27,396 nt of DNA. Origin: Haplosporangium gracile (taxonomy: Eukaryota > Mortierellomycota > Mortierellomycetes > Mortierellales > Mortierellaceae). Each line of letters begins with the position of its first letter. Position 1 is the first letter of the stretch. The translations under genes were made by a program, and so were the position numbers. The DNA lies in assembly GCA_015499985.1 (NCBI GenBank), contig JAAAUF010000450.1:5542-32937 (forward strand). Reading direction: 5' to 3'. This document shows positions 1 through 11,197 of the stretch, one piece after another. The notes beneath the pieces were generated by a model that saw only the letters and a list, made by a program, of their open reading frames with translations, ran no database searches and was not told the DNA's origin.

Positions 1-48
1 GGGGGGGGGTTCCCTTTAAATAATTAACGCGACAAAAAAGGGACTTAC

Positions 49-1085
49 AAGAGTGACGCTGACGGGTCCATTGACAGCATTCACCTGCACATCCAGGTTC
101 TCAGGCGACCATCCACCACTGCCTCTGTAGCTCGTCGACTTTACTTGTGGTGCTGCAGAATTAATCGTCAGCCCAATGCCTCCATTAGCCATATCGACCT
201 TGATAGCTCCTGCAGTCGTCAAATCTGCCAATACCTGTCCATTGACAATCTCCACCTGCGTCTTCTTGACCACGATCAGATTGCTAACTTCTACATCTCC
301 ATTCACAATCTTGACCTCCAAAGCATCCAGACTGTAAGCCTCAACCCCATTCGACGCAAACTTGACCGAGATTTGACCTGAGATGGTGCTCAAACTCAGC
401 GCTCTCAAATCCCGGACGGGCGTAGTCGTAACAACATCACTCTCGCTTAGGGGAGCAGAAGCAAAAGTGGAGGAGGACGAGGAGGCGGGAGGGTAGGTGA
501 TCTGAACATCAGCGCGAAGACATCCCCCATGGTTCGCAATCTTTTCCTTTTCCTTTTCGCTGAGTGTATCCTTGAGGTGGACGCGTGAGACGGTGGTGCC
601 GTTGATGTTTTCGAGGGTATGGGTGATTTGATTGAGCGTTTTGGTTGAGTATGCCTTTTTGATGACCACAATCCTGATCCTTTTTTCGTCCCATGAGTCC
701 GATTCGCTCACTAGAATGTTTCCCGTCTAAAATGTGCGAAAAGAAAGAAGTGTGCATGTATGTTTTCAGTTCTTGCTTTCAGTCGTTCCCTCCTTTTGTC
801 TTGACGAAAAAAAAAAAAAAAAAAAAAAAAGATGCTGGGTTATGCTTGCCAAAAAGCACTTCTGGCTTGTCTAAGAAGTAACTTACAACTTCTTCGATGG
901 CCTTGTACTCAAAGTTCAATCCGGACACCAGGGGAACATACATCGTGTCGACACTAATATTATCCCCGTCCGAGCACGAGTAATCCGGGAAGGCCTATCT
1001 CAAAAGAACATAAATCATTTTCGTCTCTATTAGTATCCTCTCTCCTTCCTCTTGTTCAGCAAAAGTGACAACATGATTGATCAGT

Positions 1086-1125
<40 letters not shown>

Positions 1126-2288
1126 GGTGACTTACGAAGGACTTGATGAGGTACCAGCAGTATAGGATAATGAACAGGATGATGAGACAGCAGCATGAAC
1201 AACAGTTTCCCGACTTTTTCTTCTTCCCTATTAAGCCATTGCATTACAAGCAGCAGCAACCAAACAGAATGGAGATGTGAGAATTTTCGATGGTGTGTCT
1301 GGGCGTTCCTGCAAGAGGAAGGGTAATTAATCATTTCCTGTTTAGGTGCTCATTTCGGACACACGCCGCACTTCGTTGTTCTTGGCTTCTGTCATCTGTT
1401 CTTGTTCACGTCTGCCTCTCCACGAAAGAAAAAAGGACAGAGAGCAAGTTGAAAGGGGTCTATTTGTCTGCGAAGTAGACGAGGAACTTACTTCGTGAGT
1501 GAGGTGTCCTCCTGTGAGGATGATGATCAGCACTCGAACTATCACTGTCGCTGCTATCAGATCTCCTCCTTCCACGTCCATGAGGCGCTCTAGGGACAAG
1601 AGGGGCAGTAACAACCGGCTGGTATGGTTGCCCATTGTTGTCATAGTAGTATCCCTGTGAAGGGGGTGGTGAGAGGTTGTTGTTGTTGGAAGTCGCGCCA
1701 TAGTTGGTCGAAGGTCCCGCTCCTCCATAATATGGCTGTTGATGTTGCGGAGGGGGAGAGAAGTATGGCGCCTGCTGTCGTTGTTGATAATGAGGTGAAT
1801 TAGGATCCAGTCCTTCTGTTGGTAGTGGTGCTCCTAGTGGTGGGGTATAGCTATAAGGGTTGTGCTGTGGCGCGTTGGGGCCTTGTGGAGGGGCAGAAGG
1901 CGGAGGAAGGAACGTCTGTGGATTCCTGCTGCCTGCTGCCTCTACTGGAGACGGGGCTGCACTGTAGGATGGTGGGACATCCGTCGGGGCTACAACAAGA
2001 ACAACAATTCATTCGCGTCAAAGTGAAAATAGTGATAAAAAGACACATAGACGACCGTTAGTTTATGTGCTGATTGATCGATCATCCTCTGAGATTGATA
2101 CATTCTCATTCCATTAGCCATCAGAGCAGAGGCATGCGAAGGGCGAAGTCCAGGCGAGTTACTAGAAACGTACTGGGGAAATAAGGGCCATGAGGGGCCG
2201 ACGGGCCAGCAGGGGAGGCAAAGGGTGCCTGGTTACCGAACGTTGCTTGCTCGTCCACGGCCGCCGACTTTTTGTCGTTGAAGCTCAT
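49..2288 (-). CDS. Single-pass membrane protein with putative-adhesin-like ectodomain (3' end beyond window)
   Basis: Five exons are visible on the minus strand: 2288-2174, 1989-1492, 1227-1136, 994-887 and 726-49. All join in phase across GT-AG introns, giving 497 residues before a final donor at 48 leads out of the window. Residues 1-204 form a Pro/Tyr/Gln-rich, presumably cytoplasmic tail ending in an Arg/Ser-rich stretch. A KKKK stop-transfer run and a Cys cluster (CCSCCC) precede one transmembrane helix at about 213-235. The ectodomain begins with a short Cys-containing exon. The long exon 5 (residues 272-497) has recurring beta-strand phrases such as VEIVNGQV and VKIVNGDV, typical of DUF4097-like putative adhesins. 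The start is the first ATG after a TATA box at 2551-2567. The protein is paralogous to the gene at 14188-16064. Its function is unknown; a cell-surface or wall-contact role is inferred. Confidence 0.72.
1087..1125. repeat. (TAC)n microsatellite, 13 copies, in an intron
   Basis: Perfect trinucleotide run inside intron 3 (995-1135) of the adhesin-like gene, ten bases from the donor site at 1135. A run of 24 A at 807-830 lies in the following intron. Confidence 0.95.
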
Positions 2289-2550
2289 GAAAGAGAAAAG
2301 AGGAAGGGAGATGAAGGGAGGAGTGAGGAATGAATGAATGGAAAAAGGAGGAAAGAGAAGAAAAGATGACTCCGACAAAAAGTAAGGTTGCCAAGAACGA
2401 AAAGGTTTGGAGAGAGCAAACAGGAAAGGAAAAAAGGAGGGAGAAGGGGTGTGGCTGGTGACCAAGAACATCAACAACGCATTTGCAAGGAAAACTCATA
2501 AAAAACAAAGGAACATTGGTGGACGTACAGGGCGGAAAGAAATGCCGCTT

Positions 2551-2567
2551 TTTTTATATATATATAT
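2551..2567 (-). promoter_or_regulatory. TATA box of the left adhesin-like gene
   Basis: On the minus strand the alternating TA run passes into an A-run, giving TATATATAAAAA, about 265 bp upstream of the ATG at 2288. The interval 2289-2550 is purine-rich on the plus strand, so it is a CT-rich leader on the coding strand. It holds no other gene. Confidence 0.55.
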
Positions 2568-2645
2568 CTCACATACACACAGTCAATATACATATATAAA
2601 TGCAGAGTGGCTCGAGGTAAATGTCATAAAGCGCTTTTATGCCAG

Positions 2646-2651
2646 TTTATT
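2646..2651 (-). terminator. Likely polyadenylation signal of the small secreted protein gene
   Basis: AATAAA on the minus strand, 178 bp beyond the stop codon at 2829-2831. Transcript end is inferred only. Confidence 0.45.
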
Positions 2652-2828
2652 GTTGTAGATTTTCTTTGATGTTTTGCCATCCCTCCACAAGGAGAGGAGG
2701 TACAACAATGCAAATTACAGAAGGGTGTAGTAAGTGTGCAGAAAAAGGGGAGGAAGGAGAGAAACCAGTCTGTGAAGGGTATGTATTGTGAGGCCATCTG
2801 TCTGACTCGATATCGAATACCATCTAAA

Positions 2829-3224
2829 TTACTGCATGGCGGAACCGGTGCCCTTGAAGACAAGAACACTCTGGGTCTTGTAAGGTCCACCCATCTGCTT
2901 ATAGGTGTTAATAGGCATCGAGTGAGTAACCTTGCCCTTGCAATCCTTGCCGGAATAGAACTTGATCTGGGCATGGGGTCCGCTACGGTAGTGGACCGAG
3001 GAGACGGCCTTGAGACCGTGGTTGTGGCAGCCGTACTTGGAGACAGAGGCAGAGGTGCCCTTTTCGTTGTCCTTGGAGTAGATCGAGAAGACAGGCACCT
3101 TGGGGTCTGCCACGGGGGCGGGGGTGGGGGTGGGGGCGGATTGGACGGTGGTGGTGGTGGCGATGGCGAGGATGAGGGCGAGCAAAGCCAGGGTGATGGC
3201 GTTGAGGGACGAGAAGGTGGCCAT
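2829..3224 (-). CDS. Small secreted protein, 131 aa
   Basis: Intronless frame of 131 residues. It starts with a clear signal peptide: a hydrophobic core at about residues 10-22 and a probable cleavage after VQSA at 30. A Pro/Thr-rich linker (PTPTPAP) follows. The mature part of about 100 residues has only two cysteines (C66 and C95), which could form one disulfide, within YGCHNHG and FYSGKDCKG. The FYSGKDCKG phrase resembles a beta-hairpin seen in many small uncharacterised fungal secreted proteins, but I cannot assign a family. The internal ATG at 3224 was chosen over an in-frame upstream ATG because only it places the signal peptide at the N-terminus and leaves a normal CT-rich leader after the TATA box at 3441-3447. 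An effector or wall-associated role is possible but unproven. Confidence 0.8.
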   Translation of the reverse strand: MATFSSLNAITLALLALILAIATTTTVQSAPTPTPAPVADPKVPVFSIYSKDNEKGTSASVSKYGCHNHGLKAVSSVHYRSGPHAQIKFYSGKDCKGKVTHSMPINTYKQMGGPYKTQSVLVFKGTGSAMQ

Positions 3225-3440
3225 TTTAGTGTATATGTGTGTTGGTGTTGGGAGTGAGGGGAGAGGAGAGTGGAGGGAGGATGGAGGTTGTTGGCTGCTT
3301 GGAAGAGTGTGCAAGGTGTAGCGGTGTGTTAGTCGGCCTGAGGAAGGCTGGAAAGTTGAAAGGGAGTGAGAGAAGAAATGCGAAGTGAAGAAAGATGAAA
3401 GCAGAGGGAAGAGACAAAACAATCGATCGCTTTCATTTCT

Positions 3441-3447
3441 TTTTATA
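3441..3447 (-). promoter_or_regulatory. TATA box of the small secreted protein gene
   Basis: TATAAAA on the minus strand, 217 bp upstream of the ATG at 3224. The leader between them is rich in C and T on the coding strand. Confidence 0.6.
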
Positions 3448-3482
3448 CCCATCCTCGGCATCCTCGGGGGTGCAAAAGGCAA

Positions 3483-4901
3483 TTTAAGTTTTATTGCTTT
3501 TTAATGGAGGAATCAGGCTTGTGCCAAATGACAACCAAATACAACCAAAATCGCTCTCACCTTCCTGCCTTTACATGTTCATTCGCTGTCCACTTGTCAT
3601 GAGTGCTCTTGACTCACGCCGTGTGTGTGAGTGGCGCACTCTCTTACACGCACCTTCTCCGCCTTTTTGTCATCCATAGGGCGCATGGCCGTTGTACAGT
3701 TCGTCGCTCCCCACGCCAGTCTGTATTCGTCACTATTGGCTCTATTTCGATCATGTTAAGTCTTCCTCATCTTCTCTACATCATCTCCTCCAAAGAAATG
3801 ATAAGGGAACAGGAGGTATTGTCTACCTTTCTCTCTCCTTAGAATAGATACCCAAGCAACTTCATCAGCGCCGGCTCAGCTCAACAAACACAGTAACAAA
3901 AAGAGGTTCATCGACGACACAAACAACGAAACAGCAATCCATTCGAAGCAAAACTGACGCTGCCTGCTTTTTGTTAGGGTCCATCGATGCAAGGTAGTTG
4001 CCCAGGGGAACAATAACCAAACCAGACCAGGGGCTGAGTCCTCTCCTTCCTTTTGTGCGTTCTCATTTGTCCAAATACCGTACGAAGAGTAAGACAAAAA
4101 AAAAAAAAGTCGGCCAGCGAAATGACAGATGACCTCTCCTTCCTCCACCCATTTTTTTTTTTTTCCCGACGACCTACAATTATTAAAATTTAAATTGCAT
4201 ATCGTTGTCCTGAGATGGGCAAATTGGGCAAAACGATCGCAGCTGGACCAAACAAATCACACAGGCACAACACGGAACCTGGAAAAGCAAGCAGAGGCGA
4301 AAACAGAGTTTTGCTTGCTTGTACGGTACTGTACCCTCTTCGCAGTCGGGGGAGAATAAAAGACAGCGTAGAGGAGCGCATTTTCTTTGTGCGACAAGTG
4401 GATTGATATCATCACCAGGAAAAATATCCCGCTCGATTGGATTCGCTCTTCTTTCTCTTTGACTAGGAAGGAAAAAAAAATTACTTAGGTTCACATGCAC
4501 CATGTAATATCTACTAATCGAGCAAGGAGGTTGTTTGGACCCGCTTCTTGAAGACGTTTCATTTTCAAGGAGTGTGCCTTTTTCAACTGTCCATCTCTCT
4601 CCCTCCTTCCGATGTCATCACAAACAGGACAAAGGGGTAAAAACACATGCGCGTCTGGGGGACAATTTCTTCCGTTTATGGTCAATAAACAGAGCCATAC
4701 CAACCACAAACAGAAACACTTCTCAGCAAAGAGTGACGCACCCTTCACACCTTCTCATTTCACCTGTGCACAATGTCATCTCGAAAAAAACCAGATGCTA
4801 TTCAGTTGGCAAAAACTATGGCATTAAGTAGTTTGATATATAGTGTTGTTGACATTACAGGCATCCTTGTATACTCCTCCCCCTCGTCCCTCTTCTCTCA
4901 C
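3483..4901. other. Intergenic region without a supportable gene
   Basis: It lies between the promoter of the secreted-protein gene and the stop codon of the P450 gene, so it holds the upstream region of the former and the 3' flank of the latter. Frames up to about 100 codons exist on both strands. None has recognisable domains, and several run through homopolymer tracts such as the A and T runs near 4096 and 4151. No RNA gene was recognised. Confidence 0.5.
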
Positions 4902-7545
4902 CTAAAACTCGCGAACAGGCTCGCGTCGCTTCATGGTAATGATATAGCTATCGGTCGCCAAGGCCGTGGTGATGTACTGGATGTAGTCGGTGCGCTGCCG
5001 TGGGACGAATCCAATATCGTAGCGGACAATCAGTGCCGCAATGATCAGTCTCATCTCCATCCTAGTTTTTAAAAAGCAAAGGGCAACAAAAGAGAAGAAA
5101 GAGAGGAAGAGAAAGGGTGCATTAGTTCGATATGGACATTACATTATTTGTAAAGTTAAACAAAAAACTGACAACATGCAACAGTAGCAGGGAAGGATTG
5201 GGGAGAGAGAAAAGAAGGGAGATGATGATGATGATGATGCAAGGGGAAAAGAAAGAAACGGGACGTACATAGCATAGTTCTTTCCAACACAGTTACGGGT
5301 TCCAGCTGAGAACGGGTAGAAGGTGAAATCCTGGACGGGAGGGAAGGGTGATTCACCGGGGATCCAGCGCTCGGGAATGAATTTGTTGGCTTGCGGGAAG
5401 TATTCGTCTGACCAGTGCAGGTGTGGGAGTTGTGCCAGAAGGACTATTTGACCAACCAGGGGTGAAAGTAGGGGAGGAAGGATGGAAGGAGAGGAGAATG
5501 TGATTAACGGGACTTTGGAAGGAGATTACATGGCAGAGATGAGATATAAAGAGGGAAAAGTCAGGCATTGTTAGTTATAGACTTACTTGTGCCCTTGGGG
5601 AAGAAGTGGCCCTTCATGGTCACATCCTCAGTCACCTCGCGAGGGAGACCTATGTCACAAAAGTAGACAAACAGTTAGAACAGGTCGCCTACCAACCTAA
5701 AAAAACAAAGCACTTTATCTCTTTCTTACCGGTGGCAGCGACAGGACGCAGACGGAGGGACTCGTTGATACACCCAGTAAGATATGGCAGGTTGCGGATC
5801 TGATCGTAGGTAGGGAGGGCACCGGGAACATTACTGGCAGTTGCCAAATCGAGCTCCTCTCTCAGCTTGGCCAGCTTGTCCGGGTTCTTGACCAGGTACA
5901 TGATCGTGAATGTCATTGCCGTGGAGGATGTTTCTGATCCCGCAATCCTTTGCGAAGGGAGGAAACAAAAAAAAGAATGGAGTGGCGTTAGGCACGGAGA
6001 GAAGTAAGGACACTGTTTTTCAGGCTGCTGGACAAGAACAGACAAGAGACTTACAAGAAGACGCAGGCCTCGGTCTCGACGGCCTTATCAGTTAGCTTTC
6101 CAGCAATCATATCATCATACTCATTACCCGTCTCCCCATTGCCATTCGCGCGCTCATGCGCCTGCGCATCAATCAAGTACTGCAACAGATCCGCTCTCCT
6201 TCCAGTCTCACCCTTCAACTTCCTATCCTTGACCCTCTGTGCCCCAAACTCCACAAACGACCAGTCAAGGGGCACAAACCACTTCATCCAAGGGTTGAAA
6301 GTCTGTTGCATACATCTCTTCAAAGTATTCGCCAGTTGTTTAGGGACAGGGTGAGTGTTATCCTTGACCATCCTGAAGGACTGTCCAAAGGCAGTTTCGC
6401 CAATAATATCGAGTGAAAGACGGATCATGAAGGAGCAGATGTCGACTTGACCCGGTTTGAGGATTTTTCCGCCCTTGACGGCTCCAGGGTTTTGGAGGAT
6501 CTTGTCGATCTCGTCGATCGCGATTTGAGTGCACTCGGCCATAATCGGTTCTAGGGCGCGCAGGTACTGCAGTCCGAATGCGGGCGCTACCAATCGTCGC
6601 TAGATGTTGTGATAAAAGTGATTGATCAAAGTGATCAAAGAGATCAACGAGAGGTAGAGGTTAGATAGATCATTGTAACTGACTGATCAGTGATTGTAGG
6701 TGAATTTCTAGCAATAGAGGTATCTTACTCGGTTCTTGTGGAACTCCTTGTGACGAGAGGTGAAAAGATTGTGCTGGTCGTTCAACTCGAACCCTTCGTG
6801 GATAACACTTTTGGGATAATCCATCGTCACCAAGATCTACAGCCATAGGTGCAACGACGATTACAATCGTTTAGTAAAATTAGAGCAAAAGCAACACCTT
6901 GCTATCTGTTGTCCAGAAGTAAAACGGTGCTCGTAAATATAAGTTGTTACCTCTTTGATCATGTCCTTGTCGGCGACAGAAACAATATCAGGTGAGACTC
7001 TAAAGATCTTCCCGTAATGCTTGTGTCCGAGAGGGAGGAAGTAATGGCTTCGCCCACTGAGACCTCCAATGCCCGTGAAGAAGTAGGTTGACGAGAGAAG
7101 TTTGTTTCCGGGGAGGTGGGAGAGTGGATGGAAATATGCTCTCTTGATCATCTATTTGTACATTGTTTTAAGTGGAAAGAGGCAGGGGACAGAGCTTGTG
7201 TGAGAGAAGGAGGGAGGGATGAAGGAGATGCAGGGTGTGCTGTACACTAGCCGACATAAAGTGACGCACAACGACATGCACGGAAACAACAACAAAAGAT
7301 TTCAGTATCACTTTCTCAGCACCACTTCTCCACAACCATCGGAGAGGCAGGTAGAAAGGCGGCATAGCATAGCACACACATACATTCTTGACGGTCTTGG
7401 CAACCCAGAGTGTAAAAATGACCCAGAGGAGACTACCAGGCTGTCGAAGCGAGTGGATCGAAGTCGGATAGGCGGCAAACATGGCCTTGATAAGACCTTT
7501 GGAGACCGAGAACTTTGTTGGGTTCAGTGTGGAGACGGTCACCAT
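4902..7545 (-). CDS. Cytochrome P450 monooxygenase, 543 aa, eight exons
   Basis: Exons on the minus strand are 7545-7384, 7151-6951, 6836-6729, 6599-6055, 5947-5730, 5649-5587, 5443-5269 and 5061-4902. All phases agree and the total is 1632 nt. A hydrophobic N-terminal anchor lies at about residues 37-50. Diagnostic P450 motifs occur in order: I-helix AGSETSS (341-347), K-helix ESLR (E401, R404), PERW (456-459), and heme loop FSAGTRNCVG with thiolate ligand C484. The length is typical of a microsomal fungal P450. The enzyme would insert oxygen from O2 using electrons from a CPR at the ER; substrate and CYP family cannot be told. The ATG at 7545 is preferred over an in-frame one at 7692, because the stretch between them reads through a Lys/A-rich leader. 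The isomerase gene starts divergently 2.2 kb away, too weak to infer a shared pathway. Confidence 0.92.
5220..5240. repeat. (GAT)n microsatellite in a P450 intron
   Basis: About seven consecutive GAT units within intron 7 (5062-5268) of the P450 gene. Confidence 0.85.
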
Positions 7546-7777
7546 TTTTTTCTCTTTTTTTTTTTTTGGGTGGGTCGCGTGGTAAAATAATTGAGTTGAG
7601 CAGAGGTTTGGTATGTGATTGCGTGTGAGAGAGTGGAGAAGGTGTGTGCGTATGTTATGGGTACTGACGTAAAATAGTAACCGAGTGTGCAAATAGCTAC
7701 TTGTTCGTTGTGAAGCGAAAACGTTTGGGTTTGAGTTTTTGTGAAGAAAAGAAAAGTGTGTGGGTCAACTCAATTGG

Positions 7778-7784
7778 TTTTATA
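7778..7784 (-). promoter_or_regulatory. TATA box of the P450 gene
   Basis: TATAAAA on the minus strand, 233 bp upstream of the chosen ATG at 7545. The interval between is a leader with an A-rich tract directly before the ATG. Confidence 0.55.
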
Positions 7785-8979
7785 GCGAGCCGCGAACCAT
7801 CCTTTGTTCCTCCTCATCCGAGCCAACAGCTCTTGGTTTTAGGCATTGTGCAGTGCGCCTTATCGTACGAATCCTCAGTAAGTTCAACCTCCTGTATTTC
7901 TCGGCTGGGGAAAAAGAGTTGTGGGGTGGGTTGGATTTGGGCCACCTGTAGCTCATTCTTGGCTCGCATGCTTTTTACGGCTGGCGAAAATTTAACTTCG
8001 TGCCGTTCAAAAAAAAAAGGGGGGGGGAGGGAGTTGTCCAGTAGATCTTGGAGCGAGAAAAAAGGAACAGTGCACTTAACCGAGGAAGGGAAAAGTGGAC
8101 ACATGTTGACGCCCGTTCCAAATCTCGATGCAGCAAGTGCACGATCTACGTGTGGTTCGTGTGTATGTGCAATGTGCTCCCAATTGGGTCTATTGATAAT
8201 GCTAGCTCATATAAAACAAGAACGACGACATGAAATGAACGCCAAGAGCTCAGTAAGGTGAACAATGAGTGGGTTGAAAAAAAATAATCTTGCAAGGGAT
8301 GGGATTGCTCTCATTACGTTGGGTACAGTTTTCGCCCCACATCTCTCTAACCTTCTTCTATGCACAGTAGAAAATTTCGCCCGCGTTGGGGGTGTACGTT
8401 TTTTATCTGTAAAACAACATCTCCATGATAGGGAGAATGAGTGCATTAGACATAGCTTCACTGTCGTTCACTTTTTCTAATCCTTGGCCTTTACTTTGTG
8501 CGTCCATTTGGGACCAGGTTTACTTTAGCTCCCCTCTCCTATTTGCCAGGTGCAGCCCCTCAATTGATTGATTGACGCTTGGCATTTTCTCTTCTTCGGT
8601 ATTGACGTTCAAACCTTGAACGAACGGTTTGAGAGTCCGTGGAGGTGGAAGAGGAGGGCATGTTGGCTGTCGTCTCTTTCTAGAGATTCAGAAGTTCACT
8701 TGGATGAGAAGGAGAGAACATCGGGCATTGCATTCTTCCGTCCTTCTACGAAGGAAAAGCGTCATGCTCGTGCTTTGATATCATTCATCGCGCAAATTGG
8801 GGTCGCTCTCTGTTTCTAAAATCATATCCACGAGACCAATCTGCAGAATGTACGATCATAAATTATTCAGTCACGCTTCATTCACCCGCGCTGGAGCGCC
8901 CAGCAAGCCGTGCGCGGTGGATGTCGGCACCGTTCATTCACAACTCACGAAACTTCAACAAGGAACAAAAGCAACGGAG
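7785..8979. other. Intergenic region between P450 and the isomerase side
   Basis: No gene could be supported. The frames present lack domain signatures and good starts. It contains an A/G homopolymer patch near 8010-8032 and presumably holds the P450 upstream control region. Confidence 0.45.
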
Positions 8980-9051
8980 ATGTCGACGACTGTTCTTACT
9001 CGCCATCTATTCCTGCGCCGAGTGGCAAGACAGGCAATCTCTGCGCCCAGG
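8980..9051 (+). CDS. Possible first coding exon of a small mitochondrial-type protein (incomplete model)
   Basis: From the ATG at 8980, 24 codons encode a peptide rich in Arg, Leu, Thr and Ala with no acidic residue (HLFLRRVARQA core). This is the composition of a mitochondrial presequence. It ends at a consensus donor GGTAAGT at 9051/9052. The leader is A-rich with CAACAAGG-type sequence, as in many fungal housekeeping genes, and a CCAAT lies near 8837. I could not find downstream exons that give a convincing protein. Acceptors after TTGTAAG at 9087 or AAAG at 9090 yield only short tails. It may be chance. The rest of the stretch to the isomerase start, including a CT-rich leader at about 9537-9615, shows nothing else. 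Confidence 0.25.
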
Positions 9052-9717
9052 GTAAGTTTGTTCATTGACTCTTGTTTACTTGTAAGAAAGGGATGTTCGG
9101 ACTTGTCGGCAGCTGTGGGTGTAAGTCTTGCAGAGGTTCGGAGAAGAGGAAGAGGGAGAGTGAGCGGGTGGAGCCTGCATAGGTAGCGTCTTTTCATGTT
9201 TTTCTTTCATTTTCCATGAGAATATGAGGCTCTCCTTGGTGGGATCCCAGATCAAGGGGGATAAGATATGTGGATTGTACGCGACTGTGTATGTGGTATC
9301 TGCCCAGCTAATGCTCAGAGACCTATGTGTGTGCCTGTTTCCGAAGTTGTGTCCCTTGTCCTTTGGTCCTTCTTTATTATTTCGTCCTCCGTTGAACAAT
9401 TTAAGATCTACAAACGGATATGATTGGCTTAAAAAAACTTACGACTTTTTTTTCTTTCTTTGGATCGTTCATTCCTTTTTCATTGATCATATCACAACAA
9501 TCAATCAAAGGCACAGCGGACCCTCTCACCCCACTCGGCCTTTTCTTCTTCTTATACCTTTTCTTCCTCTTCCTTTTCTTCCTCTTCTTTCTCTTCCCTC
9601 CTCTCTCGACAACCCCACACCAACAACCCTCGCTCCGGTTTCCGACTTCCGTCTTCCTCCTCTTCCTCCGCCACTACCGCACTCTTACATCAAGCAGCAA
9701 AGACAACAACTACAACC

Positions 9718-10967
9718 ATGGGCTCATCCGACGTCGCAACCCCAACCCCTGCTCCCCTCACCTCGACCATCGCCGCCGATGTCGACCTCTCCAACTACGA
9801 CGATGAGCAGGTCAAGCTCATGGAGGAGATGTGCATCGTCATTGACCGTGATGACAAGCGCATCGGTGCCGACTCCAAGAAGACCTGTAAGTATTTATCG
9901 ATCATACTCACGAGAGGGATATGAATGTTCTCACGGGCTATGATTTTCGTTATGTTGTCAGGAACAAGCTGATTTCTTTTCTTTACTCAGGAATGATAAC
10001 AACGAGACCAGGATCATCCAAGCAACTGTGTTCTTTAGCCCACTTTGCAACTTTCAGTGGTTGCTCGGAGTACAACACCTCAGCACTCGATTTACCCCTG
10101 ATCAGCAGCTTGCACTGCACTTGTATCAAGGACTATTCAGGAGAAGAGGCTTGCTGTTATTCTATTCAGGCGAGCTGTGGCATTCATACGACTCTTCAGT
10201 GCAACCCAAGGACGACTGGATTGTCCACTTTTTACGCTCGATTGCATCGACATACTCCATACGATAGCCGGATCATCCACGTTGACATTTGTCTCGGGAC
10301 TCTATTGCGCCCACAGATTCTAACAAGTATCGCTCTTTCTTCATTGTTATCGTTAGGCCACTTGATGACCAACATTTTGGGCCACAACCTCCTTCACCGT
10401 GCCTTCTCCGTCTTCCTCTTCTCTGCCGACGGCACCAAGCTCCTTTTGCAGCAGCGTGCGACCGAAAAGATCACCTTCCCCGACGCATGGACCAACACCT
10501 GCTGCTCGCACCCCCTCAACACTGCCGATGAGTTGGTCGAGAAGGACAACCTCGGAGTTCGCACAGCTGCTCAGCGCAAGTTGTTCCATGAGCTCGGAAT
10601 CGAGGCCAAGGATGTTCCCCTGGACGACTTCCACTTCTTGACCCGCATCCATTACCTGGCCCCCTCGAACGAGACCTGGGGCGAGCACGAGATCGATTAC
10701 ATTCTGTTTATGAGACCCCAGCACAAGGAGCTTGTCGACATGAACCCTAGCCCTAATGAGGTCCGCGATGTCCGTTGGGTGACTAAGGATGAGTTGAAGG
10801 TTCTTTTGGAACAGGGTGTTACCCCTGGCAGCGGTATTATTGTCACCCCTTGGTTTAAGTTGATCTGTGACAACTTTATGTTTGCTTGGTGGGACAGGAT
10901 GATGGCTGAGGGCGATGTTTCCAAGGTTGCTCGTGCCGAGGAGGCCGAGCAGATTTACCGTCTTTAA
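9718..10967 (+). CDS. IDI1: Isopentenyl-diphosphate delta-isomerase (type I), 259 aa
   Basis: Exons 9718-9886 and 10357-10967 join in phase 1 at the codon for C57, giving 259 residues. The protein interconverts IPP and DMAPP in the mevalonate/sterol pathway. It carries the type I (Nudix-fold) signatures: [11 protein letters not shown] (68-78), LLLQQR (85-90), the TNTCCSHP active-site loop (102-109) with the catalytic Cys at 105/106, [10 protein letters not shown] (123-132) in the Nudix-like helix, WGEHEIDY (164-171) with the catalytic Glu, and the ending EQIYRL. Length and order match eukaryotic enzymes. The ATG follows a strongly pyrimidine-rich leader and no TATA was seen. The single intron is 470 nt, by far the longest in this window, and most of it is open in the exon 2 frame. 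Localisation (cytosol or peroxisome) cannot be read. Confidence 0.95.
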
Positions 10968-11079
10968 AAGCGCCGATACTGAAGCAACAACCATAAACAA
11001 GATAACATAGACCCGAACAATACCCTTTCCCATACTTCTATCATTGCACCTCTTAACCTCTCCCCTCATTTTTCTCAAA

Positions 11080-11085
11080 AATAAA
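11080..11085 (+). terminator. Likely polyadenylation signal of the isomerase gene
   Basis: AATAAA 113 bp after the isomerase stop codon. Only 112 bp separate it from the next start codon at 11198, so the ZNHIT2-like promoter must be compact or overlap this 3' end. Confidence 0.5.
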
Positions 11086-11197
11086 AAACAGTCGAGTCAG
11101 CTCATATTTGTGTGGCTTGTGCAAGAATAACAAATTCGCAATTCTAATGTTGGTGGCACAACCATTTTCTTCTCACACACTCACGCGCAAAGCAGCC

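Noticed and set aside
2233..2508. Hydrophobic minus-strand frame upstream of the left adhesin-like start
   Set aside because: It is the CT-rich leader read as Phe/Ser/Leu; the in-frame ATG at 2288 gives a normal start.
4183..4503. 106-codon Cys-rich minus-strand frame
   Set aside because: No signal peptide or family, no promoter, and overlapping frames of equal quality; most likely chance.
9224..9943. 239-codon plus-strand frame before and over the isomerase start
   Set aside because: It runs through the CT-rich leader and an alternative frame of isomerase exon 1; composition is low-complexity.
4902..10967. P450 and isomerase as an isoprenoid gene cluster
   Set aside because: Only two genes, 2.2 kb apart, with no terpene synthase or prenyltransferase in the window; not enough to claim a pathway cluster.
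10353..11078. Long minus-strand frame of 241 codons
   Set aside because: Exactly antisense to isomerase exon 2, whose plus-strand product is unmistakable.
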